From Dactylellina haptotyla (lineage: Eukaryota > Ascomycota > Orbiliomycetes > Orbiliales > Orbiliaceae), in the NCBI GenBank assembly GCA_031310005.1, contig CM062383.1, forward strand, positions 2,728,001 to 2,792,000: a stretch of DNA of 64,000 bases, written 5' to 3'. Under the pieces are notes generated by a model. The model was not told the origin of the DNA, did not search any database, and was given only the letters and a program-made list of their open reading frames with translations. Positions 57,133 through 64,000 of this stretch are shown here, one piece after another. Numbering within the stretch: the first letter of the stretch is position 1; the number at the start of each line of letters is the position of its first letter. Both the position numbers and the translations under genes were made by a program.

Positions 57133-58017
57133 ATGGCGGAGTCTCTCTACATCCCCGAGGTCCTCGAGATGGTCCTCCTCGAGCTCCCCGCCATCCAAAC
57201 TATAATCTGCCAAAGAGTCTGCACCACCTGGCGGAACCTCATCCAGAAATCCCCAGCTCTCAGATACTACACCACCTATGGGGTTCACCTCGGATGTGCC
57301 CCGCAACCTGAACCTCAATTTGCAGAAGACTTCGGAGACCCATCCGAACGCGAAGACCTCTACTACCCACCGAACAACTTCTCGCCCCTTGCCCTAACCG
57401 TCCTCGAAACCCTCTGGACAAAACTCGCCCCGCACGCTCTCAAAACCTGGAACCGCCCCAACGATCAAATCCCCGATCGCACAGACCTCGAATCCGCAAT
57501 CACCCTCCTCTACGACCAATTCACCTCGATCTGTGAACGCGTCCCGCTAGCCTTCCCCTCCGCTGAATTTGAAATGAAATCCATAAAACCATACTGGAAC
57601 CGCTGGGTCTCCTCGTGCGACTCCGGTGACGCCCAACACCGTTTCCGTTCTCTCTACGACGACCGTCTCGGTTGGCCGGTCATCTGGTGGGTTCTGGGTA
57701 AAGACACAGACCCTGACTACTGCGTTCGCTACTCGCTGAAACTCGCCATGCACGTGCTTTTCCTAACCGTGTATACGAAAGTCCCCAGGGCGCTGTATGA
57801 TAGGGAACCAGCGGTTGCGCCGTTGCATGTTGATCCGCAGCCGCGAGTGTTGTCTCTTAATGCGTTCTTGTGGGTGTTGTACAGGCGGTGTCAAGGGGCT
57901 ATATTGAAGATTGGGTGTTATAAGGTTCTGGACCCCCCTGTAGAAGTTAGGAAGATACAGAGGCGGTATGTCGGGGAGGTGAGGTATTTGACTAGGAACA
58001 TGAGGCCGGATTATTAG
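57133..58017 (+). CDS. F-box protein
   Basis: A single exon of 294 aa. An F-box lies at residues 6-45 (IPEVLEMVLLELPAIQTIIC, then QRVCTTWRNLIQKSPALR), which in the family binds Skp1 in SCF ubiquitin ligases. The rest (FGDPSEREDLYYPPNNFSPL, WVSSCDSGDAQHRF) is unlike Leu-rich or WD repeats and gives no substrate clue; F-box proteins of this build are numerous in ascomycetes. The short 5' region carries no obvious TATA box. Confidence 0.85.
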   Translation: MAESLYIPEVLEMVLLELPAIQTIICQRVCTTWRNLIQKSPALRYYTTYGVHLGCAPQPEPQFAEDFGDPSEREDLYYPPNNFSPLALTVLETLWTKLAPHALKTWNRPNDQIPDRTDLESAITLLYDQFTSICERVPLAFPSAEFEMKSIKPYWNRWVSSCDSGDAQHRFRSLYDDRLGWPVIWWVLGKDTDPDYCVRYSLKLAMHVLFLTVYTKVPRALYDREPAVAPLHVDPQPRVLSLNAFLWVLYRRCQGAILKIGCYKVLDPPVEVRKIQRRYVGEVRYLTRNMRPDY

Positions 58018-58430
58018 AGTACTAATTAATTGATTGAATGCGTTTACTATGTGAGAGTTGTGTAGAACAGGTTGGATGTTCATTTGAAGCGGCGTTAGGG
58101 AATGTATACTTGCATTTGTATAGATCAGAGATATCATGTTTTTTAATACTTCCATATTGGCAGATTCAGGCACTTTTATGCGGATTAGACCTGTAAATTC
58201 AAACCGATGCCATTGTAGAAACGCCTTTATAGCTGAGTTTGTGTTGGGCATTATAACAATCAAACGCGGATCTTGCTCCGAATAACCATGCCGACCAATT
58301 GGAATAGGCAAGTGACATTCCAACTTTCAACTCGCGTAGACGGCGGGGAATTCATAAACCCTTCGGCATACATCCGCGCATCTGCCCGTTCCGCTCTATC
58401 CCATAGAATATCTCCCATCCTTTCAAGTCT
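58018..58430. other. Intergenic, 0.41 kb
   Basis: AT-rich 3' region of the F-box gene and promoter of the rhodanese gene. Nothing else is seen. Confidence 0.4.
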
Positions 58431-59153
58431 ATGAAATATCTATATAGTCGGTTGTACATCCGGAATATCCTGCCCCAAATCAGACCTATCAATCAATCAC
58501 ATATAAGATTTAGCACTCGCAACATGGCGTCCACCGAAGCACCTTGGCATACCGCCTTTCCTGCTCCTAGAACAACGAAGCCCGAATCACGATCTAGAGA
58601 AGAAGTTTTAAATATGCTTAAACTTGCACAAGGCTCTGAACGAAGGGATTTCGTGATAGTTGACGTGCGACGGAACGATTACGAGGTACAGCTTCCCAAA
58701 AAATATCTATCCATGTCGCATATTGCAATATAACATTCTGTGAGAATATATGAACGAATTGCTTATGTCTTTAATTGTAATTCAGGGCGGATCCGTCCGA
58801 GGATCGATAAACCTGCCAGCGCAGAGTTTATACCCCACTATCCCGACTCTGTATCAGCTGTTCAAGGCGGCTGGTGTGAAGGAGATATTTTGGTATTGTG
58901 GTAAGCGAATCTATTCTACGACTATTCATCGGTTTATCAAATTCACTCATAATAAATTTATTTCAAAATAGGGTCATCCAGTGGAAGAGGAACCCGCACC
59001 GCCGGCTGGTTTGCAGATTATATCGAAGATAAAGGTGACGTAGAGATGAAGAGCATGATTTTGGCCGGTGGTATCAAGGGTTGGGCTGCTGCGGGTGGTG
59101 AATATACAGAATGGATGGAGGGATATGATGCAGCAGTTTGGTCTAAGGCATAG
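58431..59153 (+). CDS. Rhodanese / Cdc25-like (arsenate reductase type) protein
   Basis: Three exons (58431-58685, 58786-58900, 58972-59153) give 183 aa. The rhodanese domain has FVIVDVRRNDYEGGSVRGSINLPAQS and the active-site loop WYCGSSSGRGTRTAGWF, with Cys and Arg spaced as in Cdc25 phosphatases and Acr2/Ibp1-like proteins. The N-terminal 31 residues (MKYLYSRLYIRNILPQIRPI) are basic and hydrophobic and could target mitochondria; a second ATG at residue 32 (MASTEAPWHTAFPAP) would give a cytosolic form. Phosphatase, arsenate reductase or sulfurtransferase activity cannot be separated by sequence alone. Confidence 0.88.
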
Positions 59154-59863
59154 AGAAAGGATCTCGAGCCCTCGAATGATATTTCTTAAACTACGCGCTC
59201 GAATTCAGCTGATCACGCGGTCCTGGTCTTCGAGATTGTGGTCATGAGGATATATTCGAATACACTTTGAATGAGTCAATGAAGGCTGCGCATCTCCTAA
59301 GCGCCCAAAATCAATAGATCAATGCAATATAGTGCCTACATGACCAGAAAGTTCGCGGAAAGGTCGTGCCTGATCCTTTCTACCCTCTCTGATATTGTGA
59401 TTCTGTGGAGCTTGCTGTGCCACTGAATTGCATGAGCAACGAGTCATCTATCATGTGTGTCGCTATAACCTGGTTCGATAAACTGAGAATGAATCACAGC
59501 ACAATACAACTCTTGGCACAACGGAGCAAAAGGTGCGGCGCGAAATGTTTTTGCGCACAGCAAACTGCTTTCAAGCTGTCTGCGCCCGGGTGCCAGATGT
59601 AACACGTCTTCTCGTGCCCCTGTTCGTCGTGTTTATGCAAGCAATTATTGGACTATGCAGCCGGCGGCTGCAGCTGAATCGCTATTCAGGCAACAGAACT
59701 TGTTGATAAATAAACCTCTTTCCGGCAACGGCGGAGTTCTGTTCCCGCTTAGTGTACTATTAAACTATTAACCATATCGATATCTATCCGGCAGCCCTCC
59801 ATTCCTTTAGACCGGCTCTCCCTTACATAAACAAGACTTCACAAGTCCCGCCTCTCTTTTGTT
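59154..59863. other. Intergenic, 0.7 kb
   Basis: 3' region of the rhodanese gene and promoter of the deaminase-like gene. No gene is seen. Confidence 0.45.
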
Positions 59864-61612
59864 ATGGCGCTGAATTTGCGGCCGGGAACAAGTACAAGTG
59901 ACAAGTCCGCCATCATGGCAACAACAACCGTCTCAACTCCGCGCAAATCCCAGCCACCCCGCCAAGTCACCCCGCCACAGCCGATCTCGCCACCAACGTT
60001 TCGCAACTCGCCTTCAACCTCAACCACGCCCAATTCTAGGATTATCCCCAGCTTTAGAACACGGGCTGCGACTTTACAATCCCTCTATTCCGATTTTAAA
60101 AGATACATCGAATCGATCCAACTGCTCCAATCGCGGGGCCAAACTCTCACAGATGCAGAATATTCTGCGCTCCTTCAGAAGATAGAGAACGGCGAAAGAT
60201 TATCGAATAATTATTGGGAACTCATCCATGATATTATTCGCCAGATTCGCTCGTTCCACCAGAATCACGACGCCGAACCGACATTAGTATTAGGATATTC
60301 TTCGGAGAAAATCGTCGTAGAATGTCCTTATTGCTCCGACCTTCACGAACACAAACGGGTAGCGGATCCAGGTATCGGGATTCCGCTGATATATCCAGCA
60401 GCATGCGGTGCCTCTGGACTCTTCTATCGGGCTGTCTTCCCTGGAGATATAGACAAACTCACTAGCAAAATTGGAAAAGACGCTGTTGGTATCCAGATCC
60501 ACAAGAGTGGAGCATACTGGATGGCAGTGATCGACGAAATACAAAATCTTGACGAGTTCTTCGTGGTCAAGTTCCGGCCCAGGAAGACCCTACCGCTTGA
60601 ACCAAAGGCGGTAGACTTAGAAAACGAAACGAAAGTCAAAGATGAACCGAAAGAACCCGATGACCCGAAAAATGTTGAAAAGATTATATACGATCGATTC
60701 ATCAGGTTGAATCTCACAGAAGATTGGCGGTACAATCCCGTAAAATCCGCCCCAACGAAATATTTCAGCACCATAAGGTTGCTACAATCAATAGCCCAGG
60801 CTTGCATTAGCAACCTCAACAGTTTGGATAAAACTTTAGGCTTCTACACAATCCCAGACTACAATGTCAAAGTGGAGCGGTCTAAGATCAAAGAAGTCAA
60901 GCGGGAGACTAGGAGCCAGGTCGAGCATGAAGTGGATTTACAAACTTGTACAATCAGTGAAGGCGATAGAACGCGTAATCTCGCCGTGGTCAAATCGGAC
61001 GGCTACAGAACAGTCTGCAGCTGCATCCGAGGGCCAAACTACCAGGACCTATCGCTCGTCAGCGGGCTAGTAGAAGCCGAACGGGTCGCGCCTGAAAGCG
61101 GCCTAGCACTCAACAATAAACAATTACAGCTTCTCGTCCAGCAGCTAGCTACGGAAATAGGACACACGTTTCCTGACGATATCCCTAGCAGCGCCTCGTA
61201 TGTCTGGAAACGAGAACTCGAAAGGAAAAACAAAACTGCGGCGTCGGCGACGCATTGGTACGCTTGCCACGCTGAGAAGAAAATGCTAGTCAGATTTTTG
61301 ATTATGCATACCACTTGGACGCCGGAAGGGTTTAATAATAATATCTTCCATAATAGGAATCTGCTTGGAAAGGAAGCAGGTGTCAGGACGGGTGCGTGCT
61401 TGATGAAAAACATCAAGTTCTGGGTTAGTTGGAATATCTGTGAGGATTGCGAGAACTTTATTGCAGCAGTTAGCAGGAAGTTTGATTTATCTCTGAGTTT
61501 CCACAATATGGACAGTTTAACGCAGCCGCGGAAGTCCCGGGATAGCGATAGCGATAGCGGCAAAGAATCAGGAGATCAGAGTGAGAAGGGCAAGTCGACG
61601 GCTAAAGACTAG
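59864..61612 (+). CDS. DYW-like nucleic-acid deaminase-fold protein
   Basis: A single exon of 582 aa. Residues 1-65 are Pro/Ser/Thr-rich. A helical region (LQSLYSDFKRYIESIQLLQS) and a Cys/His segment CPYCSDLHEHKR...YPAACG near residues 155-185 follow, perhaps zinc-binding. The C-terminal part has the deaminase zinc site: H469-A-E471 in WYACHAEKKMLVRFLIMH and C526-x-x-C529 in ICEDCENFIAAVSRKFDL. The order GHTFPDD (about residue 433), HAEK, C-x-D-C, then FHN closely follows the plant DYW domain (G-Y-x-P-D, HSEK, C-x-D-C-H, RFHHF). No PPR repeats or transit peptide are seen. Deaminase families are known in ascomycetes and DYW in plants; cytidine deaminase activity here is inferred. The tail (SRDSDSDSGKESGDQ) is acidic. 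Confidence 0.75.
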   Translation: MALNLRPGTSTSDKSAIMATTTVSTPRKSQPPRQVTPPQPISPPTFRNSPSTSTTPNSRIIPSFRTRAATLQSLYSDFKRYIESIQLLQSRGQTLTDAEYSALLQKIENGERLSNNYWELIHDIIRQIRSFHQNHDAEPTLVLGYSSEKIVVECPYCSDLHEHKRVADPGIGIPLIYPAACGASGLFYRAVFPGDIDKLTSKIGKDAVGIQIHKSGAYWMAVIDEIQNLDEFFVVKFRPRKTLPLEPKAVDLENETKVKDEPKEPDDPKNVEKIIYDRFIRLNLTEDWRYNPVKSAPTKYFSTIRLLQSIAQACISNLNSLDKTLGFYTIPDYNVKVERSKIKEVKRETRSQVEHEVDLQTCTISEGDRTRNLAVVKSDGYRTVCSCIRGPNYQDLSLVSGLVEAERVAPESGLALNNKQLQLLVQQLATEIGHTFPDDIPSSASYVWKRELERKNKTAASATHWYACHAEKKMLVRFLIMHTTWTPEGFNNNIFHNRNLLGKEAGVRTGACLMKNIKFWVSWNICEDCENFIAAVSRKFDLSLSFHNMDSLTQPRKSRDSDSDSGKESGDQSEKGKSTAKD

Positions 61613-61981
61613 ACGAGTAGTCGGATAAAGGTTACCCGCTAGGAGTTATTAATTATTAATTATCAGATGTTGGAGAAGGCGCATATGTCTGGTTACTGCT
61701 GTTTTCTCTTTCTTTCTTTTCCTTTTCTTGTATATTTAGGTTTTCGAGTCGTACAGAAATCAACTCACTTTCAACTACATCTGCTGTTTGGTAATATTTC
61801 GACGCAAAAATGATCGTTTGCGCCAGCCCGCCAAAGCGAAGAGCTATATTTCGTAGAAAACTCTCTCAATTATAAACGCGGTAGGTAACAAATTAAACCT
61901 CTGAAACCATGTGATTCTATATTTCCTCGTAATGCGTTAGGATCTTGATACTGGTAATTGATCATTCGAATTATTTCTGCG
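61613..61981. other. Intergenic, 0.37 kb
   Basis: Short T-rich 3' region of the deaminase-like gene and promoter of the next secreted protein gene. Confidence 0.4.
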
Positions 61982-63283
61982 ATGGGGCTCTCCATTCGCA
62001 GCCTAGCAGCAATAGCCTGCTTCACACAAATACCATTAACCTACGGCTGGGGATATAGGTTATATCGACCCTGGGACTATGACTTGGACGCTGTAAACCG
62101 AGGAGACGCCCAAATACCCGACGATGTATGGCCATGGTACGACCATAAAGTCTACGAAGGGCAAAAAACCTGCACACCTCTCAGCAAAGGCTTTGAGGCA
62201 TTCATCCAAAGTTTCTCAATAACCCAGTTCGGCCCTTCAGAGCCATCATCTAAAGATCCTGCCGTCGCACAAATGGAAAAATCAGGTCGTTGGAAGGATA
62301 TAGTAAAATATGTTGGTTTCTGGACAGGTTCAGGGTGCGAGGGACTTCCGACTATGATCTTCCATTTTTATCCCGCACCGTACACCGTGCAAAGTTTCTA
62401 CATGACCGATATAATCGACTTCGTGCCAGGCATGGATACCTCGTCTGACTCCCAGCTCCAGTTCGGTTCCTTCGCCGAAATCCCGTTCGGAGACGAGTTC
62501 TTCTTCGGCGAGCTTCCACAGGGTGCGATTGCGTTCCGTGCGACCAAGCAACCGGGACAGACGCAGCCTGTTTTTCGCGATACCTTCGTGCTGGTAAGGA
62601 ATGCTATCAAGGTTCGAGAGGCTGCCCCCGCCGCACAAGCTTGGGTGCCTTCTCCCGCCTGGCAGGGAACTGGGAATCCAACATTAGACAAAGTGACCAA
62701 CATTGAATTGAATGTACCGAAAGGCACTAGTCTTGCCGCTGACTCTGGGGATTCCAAAGCCATCGGATTATCGAACCAACCTAAGGAAATAACGAGTATA
62801 GGCGAGTATAAAAAGTGGGCGCCATTTTACCGGGCCTTACCTGATGTACCGAATGCGGAGGACCAGATACAGTTGCAAAAGGCTATTATAAACTCCTTGG
62901 AGGAAAACAATCCTCTAGAGGAACCTGTAGGCCAGGAGAACACCGCTAGCAAGAATGGGCTGTCAACTGAGGCTGAACAAGCCTTGAGGCAACGGAGAGC
63001 GCAGTTGACATCTATGCTAAGAAACTACTTGAGTAGTCATCATAACCTGCAGAATAGGTATCTAGAGGGTCTTGCTGAATCAGACCAGTTTGAAGGGGTG
63101 GATTTTGCCAATCCAGTAGGCGAAGAAGGGGTGCAAGATAGCCGGCATCTCAACTCTATCATCCAGAGCCTGCGACAGAGGGCTCTAGGCGAGAGAGATA
63201 AATTATGGAAAGAATACAGGAGGGAGGTAGTCAAGAAGAAACGTAACCGCAATTTAGAGAAGAGCGGGCTTGGACCGAAATAG
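61982..63283 (+). CDS. Secreted orphan protein (family member D)
   Basis: A single exon of 433 aa. The ATG at 61982 was chosen because the frame upstream offers only TTG; it gives a signal peptide MGLSIRSLAAIACFTQIPLTYG. The compact part has QKTCTPLSKGFEAFIQSFSI and then KYVGFWTGSGCEGLPTMIFHFYPAP, which parallels NGKRC...FFIFFYPSP of member A and the G-x-x-C core of members B and C. The C-terminal 150 aa are helical and charged, ending in a Lys/Arg-rich tail (EYRREVVKKKRNRNLEK), unlike the acidic tails of B and C. Function is unknown. Confidence 0.75.
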   Translation: MGLSIRSLAAIACFTQIPLTYGWGYRLYRPWDYDLDAVNRGDAQIPDDVWPWYDHKVYEGQKTCTPLSKGFEAFIQSFSITQFGPSEPSSKDPAVAQMEKSGRWKDIVKYVGFWTGSGCEGLPTMIFHFYPAPYTVQSFYMTDIIDFVPGMDTSSDSQLQFGSFAEIPFGDEFFFGELPQGAIAFRATKQPGQTQPVFRDTFVLVRNAIKVREAAPAAQAWVPSPAWQGTGNPTLDKVTNIELNVPKGTSLAADSGDSKAIGLSNQPKEITSIGEYKKWAPFYRALPDVPNAEDQIQLQKAIINSLEENNPLEEPVGQENTASKNGLSTEAEQALRQRRAQLTSMLRNYLSSHHNLQNRYLEGLAESDQFEGVDFANPVGEEGVQDSRHLNSIIQSLRQRALGERDKLWKEYRREVVKKKRNRNLEKSGLGPK

Positions 63284-63375
63284 TCCGATTTTATTTAAAA
63301 TGGAGTATTCATTAAACTAAATATGAATCAATGAGTTATAACCAAAAGTCTCGAGTATAATATTTTCTTCCTGGA

Positions 63376-64000
63376 TCAGACTAAGCACTTTTCCAAAAAT
63401 CTTTCTATGTCATCGATTTCGTCAGGTACACTATACCAATGTCCCAGATCATTATATTTCTTCCATCTAACTTGGAACCCCAAAGAAATTAGAACATCCT
63501 GTGCGCCCTCTCCGAGACTGCATTTGACCTTTTCATCCAGTGCCCCGTGGCCCAAGAATACCGGAGTCTTGGAAACCGGAAGCGATGTGAAGCTTAAAGT
63601 GAGTAGCGTACGTGATATGTTTTCGCGAGCAAAGTTTATAGCTTTGCTTATTTTATCCAGAGCGCTATCATTTTCTGATTCTGATGCCTCATCATCACTC
63701 CTCGCAAAAATATCATCCTCAGAAGAACCTTCACTCTCGTCCTCGATAATATCTTTCATATGCCTGGCGAACGGTAACCATCCGCTCATACCGACATACC
63801 CTCCTAACCGCCCATTGAAGCATAGTAAGGCGTACAAAGACGCAGCACAGCCTTGGCTCAATCCGCCTATGACAATTCTCTCAGTTGCAATACCGCTTTG
63901 TACCTCTTGCTCGATTAATCCGTGAATAAACCCTACGGTCTCTTGGAGCCCATCAACAGAAAGATGTTCTCTATAACCTTGTCTATTGATGTCGTAGAGA
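63376..64000 (-). CDS. Acyl-protein thioesterase-like serine hydrolase, N-terminus beyond the edge
   Basis: 208 codons are visible; the gene continues past the right edge. The alpha/beta-hydrolase nucleophile elbow GGLSQG is followed by GGYVGMSGWLPF, then TPVFLGHGALDEKV (catalytic Asp) and NDLGHWYSVPDE (catalytic His), as in the acyl-protein thioesterase / phospholipase-carboxylesterase family. Between the GMSGWLP strand and the Asp strand sits an acidic insertion of about 45 aa (EDESEGSSEDDIFARSDDEA) that ordinary family members lack. Deacylation of S-acylated proteins or lysophospholipids is inferred. Confidence 0.85.
   Translation of the reverse strand, partial: LYDINRQGYREHLSVDGLQETVGFIHGLIEQEVQSGIATERIVIGGLSQGCAASLYALLCFNGRLGGYVGMSGWLPFARHMKDIIEDESEGSSEDDIFARSDDEASESENDSALDKISKAINFARENISRTLLTLSFTSLPVSKTPVFLGHGALDEKVKCSLGEGAQDVLISLGFQVRWKKYNDLGHWYSVPDEIDDIERFLEKCLV

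Overview
The window looks like a gene-dense nuclear segment from a filamentous ascomycete (Pezizomycotina). Short GT-AG introns of about 50 to 90 bases interrupt most genes. The content is typical of that group: a fungal rhodopsin-type seven-helix receptor, a WSC-domain wall protein, a reductive iron uptake gene pair, large polyglutamine and proline-rich proteins, and long untranslated leaders. I cannot place it further with confidence. The many secreted orphan proteins would fit a lineage such as Orbiliomycetes or Leotiomycetes, but that is a guess.

Left part (1-15 kb): a polyglutamine-rich protein that runs off the left edge, then a 2.8 kb leader/intergenic stretch. Next is an HSPA12-type Hsp70 protein with a long Pro/Gln-rich N-terminal extension, then a 3 kb gap. 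An unrecognised six-exon gene follows; its frame continues, past a single in-frame TAG, into a second 459-codon ORF. The 3' end of that ORF carries an array of DNA/RNA hairpins.

Middle (15-38 kb): 2-isopropylmalate synthase (leucine synthesis), a fungal rhodopsin-like receptor, a secreted orphan, an acidic/basic unknown, an AT-hook protein, the GPI-anchor enzyme PIG-A facing the ribosome-biogenesis helicase Dbp6, and a divergent iron uptake pair (Fet3-type ferroxidase and Ftr1-type permease). The 2.5 kb between the iron genes holds four perfect ATCWGATAA sites, the motif bound by fungal GATA iron repressors.

Surface-protein block (37-45 kb): two divergently transcribed, related secreted orphans with an intron at the same place, a Thr-rich secreted protein, and a double-WSC protein. 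An AT-rich 2.4 kb stretch without genes follows.

Right part (47-64 kb): poly(A) polymerase, a carnosine-N-methyltransferase-type protein with a His-rich insertion, an EBP-family membrane protein, a Gfo/Idh/MocA oxidoreductase, an F-box protein, a rhodanese, a deaminase-fold protein that closely resembles plant DYW editing deaminases, a fourth member of the secreted orphan family, and an acyl-protein-thioesterase-like hydrolase cut by the right edge.

The most interesting items are the DYW-like deaminase, the hairpin array with the in-frame stop, the iron regulon promoter, and the four-member secreted orphan family. No tRNA, rRNA, CRISPR or intact mobile element was recognised.
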